Source: Brevibacillus brevis NBRC 100599 (GTDB lineage: Bacteria; Bacillota; Bacilli; Brevibacillales; Brevibacillaceae). From it: DNA of 64,000 bases. A program made the position numbers and the translations under genes. Position 1 is the stretch's first letter. Each line of letters starts with the position of its first letter. The DNA is taken from the NCBI RefSeq assembly GCF_000010165.1, contig NC_012491.1, positions 5,031,001-5,095,000 of the forward strand, read 5' to 3'. Shown piece after piece: positions 23,652 through 33,079 of the stretch. The notes beneath the pieces are model-generated. The model was not told where the DNA came from. It made no database searches and was given only the letters and a program-made list of their open reading frames with translations.

Positions 23652-25184
23652 ATGATGGCAGTCATGTCTATGCTAAATCCCGCCACTGGTGAGCAGCTTG
23701 GCTCTTTACAGGAAGCGACTCCAGCACAAGTAGAAGACGCGGTGGCACGTGCGCGCCTTGCCTTTCCAGCTTGGTCTACTACATCGTTGGCCGAGCGTCT
23801 GGACTATTTGACTCGGTTGCGGCACTATTTAGTCGATCATGGCGAAGAAATCGCCCGAAAAATTAGTGAGGCTACCGGAAAGGTTACGCTGGAAGCGTAC
23901 ATGACCGAAATTTTCGTCACCGTCGACACGATCCGTTTTTATGAAAAACATGCTTATCAGATGCTGGCCGATCAGCCGGTACCAACCTCTATCGTGCTGT
24001 GGCCGAAGAAATCGTATATCCACTACAAGCCAATGGGTGTCGTCGCTGTCATCTCTCCGTGGAATTATCCGTTTCAGCTTGCCATCATTCCTGTATTATC
24101 AGCCCTCGTAGCAGGCAATACCGTTATTTTAAAACCTTCCGAGGTGACTGCTTCTACCGGACTGCTCATTGAAGAAGTGTTTTCCGCTGTTTCAATGCCA
24201 GATGGAGTCGTGACCGTCCTTCATGGGGGACGCGAAGCTGGACAGGCGCTAGTGGCTGCTCGCCCAGATAAAATATTTTTTACAGGCTCTGTTGCGACAG
24301 GTAAAAAAATTATGGCGGCGGCGGCGGAACATTTGATCCCTGTTGAATTGGAGCTGGGTGGCAAAGACCCGATGATCGTGTTCGAAGACGCTCATCTGGA
24401 GCGGGCAGCAAATGGTGCGGTGTGGGGGGCTTTTACGAACTCGGGACAGGTGTGTATGTCTGTCGAACGGCTTTTTGTCCATGAAAAGGTATATCCTGAT
24501 TTTCTCAAGCTGGTCACCGAAAAGACAAAAGCATTGCGCCAAAGCTATCCAGATCAGGCCGAGGTCGGTTCGATGACGTCTTCCCAACAAATCGGCATTG
24601 TCCGTGAGCATGTGAACGAAGCACTGGCCGCTGGCGCGACTGCGGTCACCGGAGGGCTTCCTTCCTCTGACAGCATGTATATCGCGCCGACCATTCTCAC
24701 AAGCGTGACATCTGACATGAAAATCATGCGGGAAGAGACCTTTGGTCCAGTGTTGCCCATCATGACTTTTGCCACCGAAGAGGAGGCTGTTCGCCTGGCT
24801 AACAGCTCGCCGTACGGGCTGAATGCTTCCGTATGGTCTGGCGATAAAACAAAAGCGGATCGCGTAGCTCGTCAGCTCGATAGCGGCAATGTGTGCATCA
24901 ACGACGTCATTATCAGCTACGCCAATCCCCATCTTCCTTTTGGCGGGGTCAAACAGAGTGGCATCGGCCGTTATCGCGGGCCTTCAGGATTGCAAGCCTT
25001 TACGCATAGCATTTCTGTCATCCATGATCCGGGCAAACGCAAGCGTGAGTTCAATTGGTATCCGTATACGAAAGATCAGGAGCTCACCTTTATTGGTTTG
25101 ACGAACCTGTTGTACGGCAAGCTCCAAAATGTAAATCGCCGGACTTTGGGTGCGATCTGGCGTGAATTCAAGCGTCTGTTCTAA
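23652..25184 (+). CDS. Aldehyde dehydrogenase (NAD(P)-dependent)
   Basis: This 510-residue aldehyde dehydrogenase oxidises an aldehyde to its acid. Key residues are visible: SPWNYPF, the cofactor lysine in LKPSEV, FTGSVATGK, the general base in ELGGKDP and the catalytic Cys in NSGQVCMSVER. The C-terminus ends in an extra aromatic/basic tail (after HDPGKRKREF) of about 50 residues that may associate with membrane, as in fatty aldehyde dehydrogenases. The ATG at 23652 has GAGGTGA upstream. It is co-transcribed with the TetR gene, which probably controls it. The substrate is unknown. Confidence 0.88.
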   Translation: MMAVMSMLNPATGEQLGSLQEATPAQVEDAVARARLAFPAWSTTSLAERLDYLTRLRHYLVDHGEEIARKISEATGKVTLEAYMTEIFVTVDTIRFYEKHAYQMLADQPVPTSIVLWPKKSYIHYKPMGVVAVISPWNYPFQLAIIPVLSALVAGNTVILKPSEVTASTGLLIEEVFSAVSMPDGVVTVLHGGREAGQALVAARPDKIFFTGSVATGKKIMAAAAEHLIPVELELGGKDPMIVFEDAHLERAANGAVWGAFTNSGQVCMSVERLFVHEKVYPDFLKLVTEKTKALRQSYPDQAEVGSMTSSQQIGIVREHVNEALAAGATAVTGGLPSSDSMYIAPTILTSVTSDMKIMREETFGPVLPIMTFATEEEAVRLANSSPYGLNASVWSGDKTKADRVARQLDSGNVCINDVIISYANPHLPFGGVKQSGIGRYRGPSGLQAFTHSISVIHDPGKRKREFNWYPYTKDQELTFIGLTNLLYGKLQNVNRRTLGAIWREFKRLF

Positions 25185-25208
25185 CCACAGCGAAAATGCT
25201 GCTGCTCC

Positions 25209-26327
25209 TTATTTCAGTGTGCCAAAACCGACAATGTCCACATGAACTTTGATACTGAATTTCGCTTTTTTATAAAGGGCGAGACCCGTTTCGCGTGTCC
25301 ATTTGCCAACATATTTTTGGCGAATGCTCTCCTGGATCTGCGCCGGGTCAACCCCTTGCTTTTGAAAACGTACCAGCATCTCCATGCTTTCCTTACTGAT
25401 CCGTTTCTCAAGCTCTTGAACCATGGTCCGAAATTGCCCCCGCTTCTCCAAATCCTTGCTGCCTGAATAGCCCACCAGCATCCCTCTCACCCGAAGATCG
25501 ATGTGGATGACAGGCTTTTTCATGTTGCCATTGCTTCTTACTTTCGTTTTTGCCCGTACAAAATCGAAGACGACCTTTTCCGTTTGTTTTTTACCTGTCT
25601 TCGCTTCGTGCTTGAACTCGAAGCTCATACGGGGCAAGCGCTTTCTACCCAGAAACCCCTGAACCAGCTTTCCCTCTCGCTGTGAGTATATTCCAATCAT
25701 CTTGTCCACTCGAAAAAGGGCCACCTTGGTGATCTGAATCTCTCCGTCACTGCGGATAAGATAAGGAAGATTGGGGTCCATCGTGTTGCTGGTCATCATA
25801 AAAACAAAATCGTGAATGGTCGCAAAAGACGAAAAGGCCGTTTCCATTCGCGGATGGAGCAAGTTGTTCATATACGTGTTGATTTCCGGACTGTGGTTAT
25901 AGGTTCCTTTGATGACATCTTTCGCTTTTCCTTTTACGATGGCAATGTGTACATTTTCTCCGACAATCGGATTGCGATAGAGATCAAGGATGACTTTTCC
26001 GATCCCTACTTTGCGTGCGTATTCTTCCCCGAACAAAATCACGCGCAACTGTGAGAGGGACATAGTCCTCTCCGCTTTTGTCGCGAGATTAAGCATCGCT
26101 TCACTCGTCATCGAGGCATATGTAGCGTATACCTGCGTGGATTCTTTATTTTTGGAGGGAACCGGTACGGATACGGTGATATCTATCTTTTTACGATCCA
26201 CATAATCGAAGCCCATAACCCCAATCATGGCCATGTCTTCCAGTGTCGGCCGTTCAAGTTCGCCCCCACAACCGCAAAGGCTGAGCAAGAGGATAACCGT
26301 CGCAATGAACCTGCTCGCCCTCTTCAT
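25209..26327 (-). CDS. Spore germination receptor C-subunit lipoprotein (GerC family)
   Basis: This 372-residue lipoprotein has a signal peptide with lipobox LSLCGC and the Ger(x)C-family fold (DMAMIGVMGFDYVD, GKAKDVIKG, then a C-terminal helix region with GLALYKKAKF). GerC subunits sit on the outer face of the spore inner membrane and pair with GerA/GerB in a germinant receptor. Its ATG overlaps the gerB stop by four bases. It is the third gene of a gerA-gerB-gerC operon in the canonical order. The germinant is unknown. Confidence 0.92.
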   Translation of the reverse strand: MKRASRFIATVILLLSLCGCGGELERPTLEDMAMIGVMGFDYVDRKKIDITVSVPVPSKNKESTQVYATYASMTSEAMLNLATKAERTMSLSQLRVILFGEEYARKVGIGKVILDLYRNPIVGENVHIAIVKGKAKDVIKGTYNHSPEINTYMNNLLHPRMETAFSSFATIHDFVFMMTSNTMDPNLPYLIRSDGEIQITKVALFRVDKMIGIYSQREGKLVQGFLGRKRLPRMSFEFKHEAKTGKKQTEKVVFDFVRAKTKVRSNGNMKKPVIHIDLRVRGMLVGYSGSKDLEKRGQFRTMVQELEKRISKESMEMLVRFQKQGVDPAQIQESIRQKYVGKWTRETGLALYKKAKFSIKVHVDIVGFGTLK

Positions 26328-27412
26328 GATACCCGCTCTCCTCTACCGAACCTCAAGGAATGAATCAATAACAAAAAAATCGGCCATAAGATCAGTCCAT
26401 AGGCCATATAAACAGAAACCTTGTCATAAATGTAGCGTTGTTTTTCTACAGATAATGGCCCCACAATGAATAGAAACGAAATGATTGTCGGTAAAAGCAG
26501 ATGCCACAGCTTCATCTTGCCTGCCATTTCTTCCAGACCGGTACGGGCAACCCACAAGTATCCCGTACTCGTGCTGAGAATGAGGAAGACCCAGAGACCA
26601 ATCCCGAGATTTTCGATCCGCTCCAAAAAAGACAGCTCTACAGCCTTAAACAAATTCAATACGGGATAAATGAGATTGTCCATTTGCCATTCGGAAAAAT
26701 AAGATACGCTTGTGATCAGAATCAGGACGTATAACAAAACCACGCTCCATACCCCAATCAGCACATGCTTGTGTGCCTTGTTCTTCTCTTGGATATATGG
26801 ATAGAAAAACAGGACCAATTCATACCCCAGCATGCTCGCGGAAGAATTGTGTATGGTTTCGGCTATACTGCGCCAATCGGTATTAATAAGAGGAAAAATA
26901 TGTGTGATTCCTCCCTTTTGAAATCCGTACTGCAAAAGAAAAACCATCCAGCCCGTAAAAAAGAAGGTTAGCAGACAAAAACGCGCGATCAATTTGATGC
27001 CGCCATTTGTAATGTAGACCATGACCAAAGTCAATCCGATCAAAGGTAATGTGACTGTCTGATTGTTCAGCATGGAGGTTTGCACCAGCCTAACATATCC
27101 TTCATTGGCGGTAGATACACTCAGAATGGCGTAGAGGATAATCAGCACATTGAAACAGCGTCCCAGCCATTTTCCCAACAGCTTTTCGTGAATCCGAAAA
27201 AGATTATCCTCTGGATAGCGACGACACAAGGCCATCATTGGAATTAACGTTAAGCTGACAATGCTTCCCAACAAAATCGGAGACCACCACAGATTGTAGC
27301 CTAGTTTGCTAGCAGAATGAGCCAATCCAAGTAAATTAACACCCACCATCGTATTCATAATCAATCCGATTACCAGGATCGGATTCAGGCTGGCAATTCT
27401 CCCTCTATCCAT
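26324..27412 (-). CDS. Spore germination receptor B-subunit (GerB family, APC superfamily)
   Basis: This 362-residue integral membrane protein has about ten transmembrane helices and GerB-family features (MVGVNLLGL in helix 1, the SSASMLGYE region in the middle). GerB subunits bind the germinant. The ATG at 27412, five bases after the gerA stop, was chosen over an upstream in-frame start at 27529; GGAGG lies ten bases upstream inside the end of gerA. Downstream it overlaps gerC by four bases. Confidence 0.92.
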   Translation of the reverse strand: MDRGRIASLNPILVIGLIMNTMVGVNLLGLAHSASKLGYNLWWSPILLGSIVSLTLIPMMALCRRYPEDNLFRIHEKLLGKWLGRCFNVLIILYAILSVSTANEGYVRLVQTSMLNNQTVTLPLIGLTLVMVYITNGGIKLIARFCLLTFFFTGWMVFLLQYGFQKGGITHIFPLINTDWRSIAETIHNSSASMLGYELVLFFYPYIQEKNKAHKHVLIGVWSVVLLYVLILITSVSYFSEWQMDNLIYPVLNLFKAVELSFLERIENLGIGLWVFLILSTSTGYLWVARTGLEEMAGKMKLWHLLLPTIISFLFIVGPLSVEKQRYIYDKVSVYMAYGLILWPIFLLLIHSLRFGRGERVS

Positions 27413-27417
27413 CCCCC

Positions 27418-28920
27418 CTAGTCCTCCCCAACTGGCCGGACATGCTTTTGCTTTGCCCGGGACATGCGGTTGCGATTGACGATAAACCTCAATGGTGCAC
27501 GTACGAGACCATTCATCAAATCCGTCCATTGACGCGGAACTCCCGGGGCCATGTACGGCGTACCGAGTGAAGTCAAATTGAGTAAATGCGCGAATAAAAA
27601 CGCCAGTGTCAGCATCTGGCCGTACATGCCCAATACACCTGCCATCAGGATGAAACCATAGCGAACGAGCCGAATCGCATTACTCATCAAAAAATTGGGT
27701 GGCACAAAAGAAAGCAATGCCGATACAGAAACAAGGACGATCAGGATATTACTGGCTAACCCTGCTTGTACAGAGGCTGTCCCGATCACGATACCGCCAA
27801 CGATACCGATTGTCTGACCGATTTTAGTCGGCATGCGTATCCCCGCTTCCCGCAAGATCTCGATGACGAGCTCAATAATGAGCACCTCGATCACGGGTGG
27901 AAAAGGCACCCGACTGCGCGATTCAGACAAAATCGTCAGCAAAGCGGGAGGAAGCATTTCCGGATGGTACGTCAAGACAGAGACGTAGCTGGAGGTGAGC
28001 ATAATGGTGATAAACAATCCGAAAAAACGAATCATCCGTAGCAAGCTCGCCGTAGACCATCGATTGTAAAAGTCTTCGGGGCTGCTAAACATCTCCAGAA
28101 AGGACGTCGGACAGATCGCGGCATCCGGGCTGCCATTCAGCATGATTACGATCCTGCCGTCCAGCAAAGCTGCTGTTGCATTGTCAGGCCGACCCGTCAA
28201 GCCAAACTGCGGGAACGGAGAGTACGGCTTGTCCTCCAGCATTTGCTTTAGGACAGGCATCCCGACAAATCTATGGTAAATGACATTGTCGATCCTTTTT
28301 TTCACGCGCTCCACATTTTCCGCGTTCGCGATGTTCTCCAAATAAATCACGGCTACCTTGTTGTGCGCCTCGGTGCCGATCGTGTAGCTCGATACTTTCA
28401 GATGAGGTGTAGCGAGTCTTCTCCGAAGCAAGGACAAATTGATCTCCAGCATTTCAACAAAGGAGTCTTGCGGTCCAAGGACGGTCGCCTCCGTCTCGGA
28501 TTTCGTAATGGAACGATGCGCGACCTGAAATGTATTCACATGAAGAATGAGATCCCTTTCCAGAAAAAACAAGATGGTATGACCGCGTAGCAAGTTACTC
28601 ATCAACGTCTCCATATCGTTAAGAAGACATTCCTGTGAGAAAGGGAGCGCCTCCATCGGATCTCTACCATCGGAACGCTGCAACGGAAGAAAGACATTCT
28701 CATAAATCTGGGACACATCCACCAGCGTATCGAGAAAAAAAACGTGTACCTCCTCGTCATTCATCTTCAATGACAAGCTGCTGAGGTCATCCACGTTTTG
28801 CATACGTTGTTTTACCATATCCGGTGTAATTTGTTCGCTTCGCCGCGCATGAACCGAACTGCTGCGCTGCTTTGCTTGTATGGCCTCTACTTGCGCTCTC
28901 CACCAATCAGTCGGCTTCAT
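27418..28920 (-). CDS. Spore germination receptor A-subunit (GerA family)
   Basis: This 500-residue GerA-family protein has an N-terminal cytosolic domain of about 270 residues and a membrane domain starting near residue 290. Typical segments are RLATPHLKVSSYTIG, VIYLENIA, GRIVIMLNGSPDAAI and RVPFPPVIEVLIIELV. GerA subunits form the oligomeric channel-like part of germinant receptors. An AGGGGGA site lies 6-7 bases before the ATG. No convincing sigma-G promoter was found upstream. Confidence 0.93.
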   Translation of the reverse strand: MKPTDWWRAQVEAIQAKQRSSSVHARRSEQITPDMVKQRMQNVDDLSSLSLKMNDEEVHVFFLDTLVDVSQIYENVFLPLQRSDGRDPMEALPFSQECLLNDMETLMSNLLRGHTILFFLERDLILHVNTFQVAHRSITKSETEATVLGPQDSFVEMLEINLSLLRRRLATPHLKVSSYTIGTEAHNKVAVIYLENIANAENVERVKKRIDNVIYHRFVGMPVLKQMLEDKPYSPFPQFGLTGRPDNATAALLDGRIVIMLNGSPDAAICPTSFLEMFSSPEDFYNRWSTASLLRMIRFFGLFITIMLTSSYVSVLTYHPEMLPPALLTILSESRSRVPFPPVIEVLIIELVIEILREAGIRMPTKIGQTIGIVGGIVIGTASVQAGLASNILIVLVSVSALLSFVPPNFLMSNAIRLVRYGFILMAGVLGMYGQMLTLAFLFAHLLNLTSLGTPYMAPGVPRQWTDLMNGLVRAPLRFIVNRNRMSRAKQKHVRPVGED

Positions 28921-28982
28921 GCTAGATCCCCCTTTTTTTCAGGAAAATCTTTCTTACTTTGACCTATCTGTGGTTACTTTAT

Positions 28983-29019
28983 CCAAAAAAAATAGAAAAC
29001 GGGAGCCGAAGCCCCCGTT
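28983..29019 (-). terminator. Terminator of the rib operon
   Basis: The stem AACGGG (28998-29003) pairs with CCCGTT (29014-29019), extended by further G-C pairs inside, and is followed on the minus strand by a long T-rich run. Confidence 0.8.
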
Positions 29020-29047
29020 GAACTATCTCGCTACTCATATGAAATGA

Positions 29048-29512
29048 TTAGGCGAACTGCTTAGATAAGTTAGCCATTTCGATCGCTGCCGTTGCTGCTT
29101 CCCAGCCTTTATTGCCTGCTTTGGTTCCTGCTCGCTCGATGGCTTGCTCGATATTGTCTGTCGTCAAAACACCAAAAATAACGGGTATCCCAGTCGATAG
29201 TGATAGAGACGCAACTCCTTTTGCGGTCTCATTGCAGACATAATCGAAGTGTGGAGTGGAGCCACGAATGACAGCTCCCAATGTAACAACCGCATCATAG
29301 CGACCGGATTCCGCCATTTTTTTGGCGATCAACGGAATTTCAAACGCTCCCGGTACCCATGCCACGTCTACCTGCTCATCCTCTACGCCGTGACGCTTCA
29401 GGGCATCGAGAGCCCCTCCGACCAGCTTGCTTACGATTAATTCGTTAAAGCGTCCTGCCACAATCCCTACACGCAAGCCTGTTCCAACCAAATGTCCTTC
29501 GAATGTTCTCAT
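29048..29512 (-). CDS. ribH: 6,7-dimethyl-8-ribityllumazine synthase
   Basis: This 154-residue lumazine synthase condenses the RibA-derived butanone phosphate with the pyrimidine from RibD. Visible marks are [36 protein letters not shown] and the late GVLTTDN segment. The length is standard; the enzyme forms a 60-mer capsid in Bacillus. It is the last gene of the ribD-ribE-ribBA-ribH operon, 16 bases after ribBA, and is followed by the operon terminator. Confidence 0.97.
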   Translation of the reverse strand: MRTFEGHLVGTGLRVGIVAGRFNELIVSKLVGGALDALKRHGVEDEQVDVAWVPGAFEIPLIAKKMAESGRYDAVVTLGAVIRGSTPHFDYVCNETAKGVASLSLSTGIPVIFGVLTTDNIEQAIERAGTKAGNKGWEAATAAIEMANLSKQFA

Positions 29513-29528
29513 TGTTTATTCCCTCTCC

Positions 29529-30728
29529 TTATCCGTTCAGATGAAGCAGGTGACCCAGCTTCTCTTGTTTTGTTGATAGGTACTGTTTGTTGTGCAGATG
29601 CTCCGGCGTTTGAAGCGGCACCCGTTCTTCCACTGCTAATCCGTAACCGGTAAGCCCGCGGATTTTTCGTGGGTTGTTGGTCAAAAGCCGCATGCGTTGC
29701 ACGCCTAAATCCCGCAAAATTTGCGCACCGATACCGTAATCCCGCAGATCAGCGGCGAATCCTAGCTTTTCATTGGCCTCAACCGTATCCAAGCCTTCCT
29801 CCTGCAGCTTGTAGGCACGCAGCTTATTAATCAAGCCAATGCCTCTGCCCTCCTGGCGCATGTACAATAAAATGCCGCGTCCATTCGCTTCGATCTGTTC
29901 CAATGCTGCGTGCAGCTGTGGGCCGCAATCGCAGCGATAAGAGCCGAAAATATCGCCTGTCAAGCACTCCGAATGCACGCGGACGAGAATGGGCTCATCC
30001 GGTCCGATCTCTCCCTTGATGAGAGCTACATGCTCTTTGCCATCCAGCTCATTCGTGTAAGCGGCAATCCGAAAATCACCGTAGGCGGTCGGAAGCTGCA
30101 CTTCAATTTCCTTTTTCACCATGGATTCCGTCCGCATCCGATACGCGATCAAGTCTGCAATGGTAATCAGCTTGAGATCAAAGCGGCGTGCGATCTCTAC
30201 CAATTGCGGCAGACGTGCCATAGAGCCATCTTCATTCATAATTTCGCAGATCACTCCCGCTGGAATGCCCCCCGCCAAGCGAGCCAAATCAACTGCCGCC
30301 TCCGTATGTCCCGCTCTGCGCAATACACCGCCAGCCTTCGCGATTAACGGAAAAATATGTCCCGGTCTGCGGAAATCGTCTGCGTCCTTCTGCTCGTCAA
30401 GCATCGCCAGGACCGTCTGAGAGCGCTCATGAGCAGATATCCCTGTATTTGTACTCCCTTCATCGATAGACACGGTAAAAGCCGTTCCTTGCTTGTCTGT
30501 ATTGGCATTCACCATCGGAGCCAGCTGCAAGCGAGTCGCGTGCTCTTCTGTCACCGGTACGCAAACGAGTCCCCTGCCATGTGTGACCATGAAGTTGATC
30601 ATTTCAGGCGTAGCCGCTTCGGCCATGCAGACAAAATCTCCTTCATTTTCCCGATCCTCATCGTCTACCACGATGACCGCCTTGCCCTGACGCAAATCTT
30701 CCAATGCTTCTTCTATGCTGTGAAACAT
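29529..30728 (-). CDS. ribBA: Bifunctional DHBP synthase / GTP cyclohydrolase II
   Basis: This 399-residue fusion makes both precursors of the lumazine ring. The N-terminal half is the RibB domain ([37 protein letters not shown]). The C-terminal half is GTP cyclohydrolase II with zinc ligands [17 protein letters not shown], the [10 protein letters not shown] motif and LTNNPRK. An AGGAGGG site precedes the ATG. It lies 16 bases after ribE in the operon. Confidence 0.97.
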   Translation of the reverse strand: MFHSIEEALEDLRQGKAVIVVDDEDRENEGDFVCMAEAATPEMINFMVTHGRGLVCVPVTEEHATRLQLAPMVNANTDKQGTAFTVSIDEGSTNTGISAHERSQTVLAMLDEQKDADDFRRPGHIFPLIAKAGGVLRRAGHTEAAVDLARLAGGIPAGVICEIMNEDGSMARLPQLVEIARRFDLKLITIADLIAYRMRTESMVKKEIEVQLPTAYGDFRIAAYTNELDGKEHVALIKGEIGPDEPILVRVHSECLTGDIFGSYRCDCGPQLHAALEQIEANGRGILLYMRQEGRGIGLINKLRAYKLQEEGLDTVEANEKLGFAADLRDYGIGAQILRDLGVQRMRLLTNNPRKIRGLTGYGLAVEERVPLQTPEHLHNKQYLSTKQEKLGHLLHLNG

Positions 30729-30744
30729 GCTTTCTCCCTCCTAT

Positions 30745-31401
30745 TCACGCGAAGCCGTTTTCCTGTAAAAAGGCTAGACTGAGCCCGCCAGATTTTTCTG
30801 TACTGCCATGGTTTTGATAACCTAACAAACGCTCCACATATTTGCCGATGACATCCGTTTCGAGATTTACCAAGTCCCCAGGGCGTCTGTCTGCAAGACT
30901 CGTATTCGCCAGCGTATGCGGAATGATCGAAACGGTAAAACCGCTATCGTTTACCTCCACCACAGTGAGACTGATGCCATCTATGCAAATCGATCCACGG
31001 GCAATAACGTACTTCAACAGCTGCGGTTTGGCCTCGATCCGAAATACGACAGCATTCGCATTCACCTCTCGTGAAGCAACCATTCCGGTCCCGTCTACAT
31101 GTCCGGAGACGATATGCCCGCCGAATCGGTCCCCCAGCCGCATCGCTCTCTCCAAATTCACTCGCTGCCCACTGCGTAATTGGCGCAAGCTCGTCTTATT
31201 CATCGTCTCTGGCATCACATCGACGCTAAACTGGCGATTGGTATAAGAAGTAACGGTCAGGCAAATACCATTGACCGAGATGCTGTCACCGAGCTTCACC
31301 CCTTCGAGTACCTGCTGTGCGCGGATGACCAGTCGTCTCGCCTGCTCGTTCCCTTGAATCGCTTCCAACACGCCCACTTCTTCGACCAGTCCTGTGAACA
31401 T
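30745..31401 (-). CDS. ribE: Riboflavin synthase alpha chain
   Basis: This 218-residue protein has the two tandem lumazine-binding barrels of riboflavin synthase. The first starts MFTGLVEEVG and includes GDSISVNGICLTV; the second repeats it with GSICIDGISLTV. The enzyme dismutates two lumazines into riboflavin. A strong GAGGAGGAG site lies before the ATG. It lies between ribD and ribBA, as in the B. subtilis operon (where it is called ribB). Confidence 0.97.
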   Translation of the reverse strand: MFTGLVEEVGVLEAIQGNEQARRLVIRAQQVLEGVKLGDSISVNGICLTVTSYTNRQFSVDVMPETMNKTSLRQLRSGQRVNLERAMRLGDRFGGHIVSGHVDGTGMVASREVNANAVVFRIEAKPQLLKYVIARGSICIDGISLTVVEVNDSGFTVSIIPHTLANTSLADRRPGDLVNLETDVIGKYVERLLGYQNHGSTEKSGGLSLAFLQENGFA

Positions 31402-31420
31402 GCTCTCTCCTCCTCACTCG

Positions 31421-32527
31421 CTACATCTGATCCTCCCATTGTGGGTACCCGCTGATCTGTACATCGCTTTTCCCGATCGGCGTGATCGTGACATTTGCCA
31501 GCTGTACCGCTTCTCCCATCGTCGAAAAGCCTTGACCTCCGAATGGCGAAGGTGCACTGCTTCCCCCGATCAGCTTTAGCGCGATATGGCTCACGACCTT
31601 TTGAATCGCTCTCGCCTGCAAAAAGGAGCCATTGACCTCCTGCCCACCTTCCACAAGCAGCGAGGTAATTCCCAGCTCTCCCAACGTATCCAGCACCTTT
31701 TCCACGCGAATTGGCCCTGCCGTTGTGATGACCTTTACTCCTCTTGCCGCAAGTAGCTCCTGCTTCTCCTTTGGAGCTGTATCTGTCGCAAAGATCCATG
31801 TCTTCGCATCTGCATTCTGGACGACATGGGCATCCAGCGGCGTCCGTAATTGACTGTCCAAAATCACGCGAACTGGCTGGCTTCCAAAACGCTGCTCTTC
31901 CTGGCGCGCCGTTAACAGTGGGTCATCCGCGAGAATCGTCCCTACTCCAACGAGGATCGCATCGTGCTGCCTGCGCAATTCATGCACCTCTGCCCGAGCC
32001 TCTGCACCAGTAATCCATCGACTGTGTCCAGTGAACGAAGCGATTTTTCCATCCAATGTACTGGCCGTCTTTACCGTCACAAATGGACGTCTTGTTTGGA
32101 TGTAATGGAAAAAGACTTCATTGAGCGCCTTCGCTTCCTCTTCTCTCACGCCCACCGCTACTTCCACTCCTGCTGCCCGCAGCATCTCCATTCCTCTTCC
32201 CGCCACCAATGGATTCGGATCGAGCGTCGCTACAACGACACGACGTACAGCAGCTGCGATCAATGCCTCTGCACACGGCGGTGTCTTCCCATAGTGACTG
32301 CAAGGCTCCAAGGTCACGTACACGGTCGCACCTTGCGCTTTTTCCCCAGCCATCCGCAGTGCGTGCACCTCAGCATGGGGCTCTCCTGCTCGCAGATGCG
32401 CTCCCATTCCGACGATGGTTCCATCTTTCACAATCACAGCTCCGACCATGGGATTCGGACTGGTTTGACCTCGTGCCGATCGTGCCAATTCCAGCGCCAG
32501 ATCCATGTACTTGCTGTCCTGTTCCAT
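31421..32527 (-). CDS. ribD: Riboflavin biosynthesis deaminase/reductase RibD
   Basis: This 368-residue bifunctional enzyme has an N-terminal zinc deaminase domain (HAEVHAL, then TLEPCSHYGKTPPC) and a C-terminal reductase domain (VTVKTASTLDGKIA, GVGTILADDP, LLVEGGQEVNGSFL). It deaminates and reduces the pyrimidine made from GTP. It is the first gene of the operon; AAGGAG lies six bases before the ATG. Its expression must pass two FMN-responsive terminators upstream. Confidence 0.97.
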   Translation of the reverse strand: MEQDSKYMDLALELARSARGQTSPNPMVGAVIVKDGTIVGMGAHLRAGEPHAEVHALRMAGEKAQGATVYVTLEPCSHYGKTPPCAEALIAAAVRRVVVATLDPNPLVAGRGMEMLRAAGVEVAVGVREEEAKALNEVFFHYIQTRRPFVTVKTASTLDGKIASFTGHSRWITGAEARAEVHELRRQHDAILVGVGTILADDPLLTARQEEQRFGSQPVRVILDSQLRTPLDAHVVQNADAKTWIFATDTAPKEKQELLAARGVKVITTAGPIRVEKVLDTLGELGITSLLVEGGQEVNGSFLQARAIQKVVSHIALKLIGGSSAPSPFGGQGFSTMGEAVQLANVTITPIGKSDVQISGYPQWEDQM

Positions 32528-32570
32528 ACCGCACTCCTTTCTGTTCCATCATTCCAGCCAAACAACACAA

Positions 32571-32605
32571 AAAGCCCTTGAAACCTCAAAGCGTTTCAGG
32601 GCATA
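32571..32605 (-). terminator. Terminator of the proximal FMN riboswitch (copy B)
   Basis: On the minus strand GCCCTGAAAC pairs with GTTTC-A-AGGGC (one bulged A) and is followed by T5, about 45 bases before the ribD start. This is the expression-platform terminator of the proximal riboswitch. Confidence 0.85.
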
Positions 32606-32661
32606 GGGAAAGAAGCCTTACCTCATTCATTTTTCCAAAAAACAAATGAAGAAAGCACAAA

Positions 32662-32798
32662 ATCTTCTTCCATCCGGACTGTACCGTCGGCTCTGGACTT
32701 TCACCAGATCAGTCGCTGCAAGTGTGGTCAGCGAGTCGCGGGCTCAGACGTACGTACGCCATTACCGCCGGTCAGGAATTTCACCTTGCCCTGAAGAT
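32662..32798 (-). promoter_or_regulatory. FMN riboswitch (RFN element), proximal copy B
   Basis: The minus strand carries a complete RFN element. P1 is ATCTTC/GAAGAT; conserved blocks include CAGGGCAAGGTGAAATTCC, GACCGGCGGTAATGGC, GAGCCCGCGA, GGTGAAAGTCCAGAGCCGAC and GGTACAGTCCGGATGG. FMN binding would stabilise P1 and favour the terminator at 32571-32605, shutting off ribD. All core junction bases I know from the B. subtilis ribD element appear present, so this copy should be functional. Confidence 0.95.
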
Positions 32799-32820
32799 TG
32801 TCGCTATGAAGTTTTATGAA

Positions 32821-32857
32821 AAATAAAAACGCCCATGAATATTATGCTCAGGGCGTT
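32821..32857 (-). terminator. Terminator of the distal FMN riboswitch (copy A)
   Basis: AACGCCC and GGGCGTT form a 7-bp stem (32828-32834 with 32851-32857) followed by a T-rich run on the minus strand. It lies between the two riboswitches, so copy A has its own attenuator. Confidence 0.85.
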
Positions 32858-32920
32858 CAGAAAGAAGCCTTGCTTCTACCGTTTTTTGAAAAAAAAACAG
32901 CGAAACAGGCCGTTCCAAAT

Positions 32921-33061
32921 ACCTTCTCCCATCCGGACTGTACCGTCGGCCTTGGATTTGCACCAAGTCAGTCGCTATCAACTGCTTACGATAGCGAGTC
33001 GCGGGCTCAGACGTGCGTTCGTCATTACCGCCGGTCGGGAATTGCACCCTACCCTGAAGGC
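32921..33061 (-). promoter_or_regulatory. FMN riboswitch (RFN element), distal copy A
   Basis: A second complete RFN element lies upstream of copy B. P1 is CCTTC/GAAGG; core blocks include CAGGGTAGGGTGCAATTCC, GACCGGCGGTAATGAC, GAGCCCGCGA, GGTGCAAATCCAAGGCCGAC and GGTACAGTCCGGATGGG. The two copies differ in the peripheral stem (GATAGCG arm here) and in P1, but share the post-aptamer segment AAGGCTTCTTT, so the whole aptamer-plus-platform unit looks duplicated. Confidence 0.95.
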
Positions 33062-33079
33062 TGGTATTCAGTTAGGCAA

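Noticed and set aside
32868-32921. A further attenuator in the T-rich stretch right after riboswitch copy A
   Set aside because: There is a T9 run on the minus strand, but no stable stem directly precedes it; the clear terminator is at 32821-32857.
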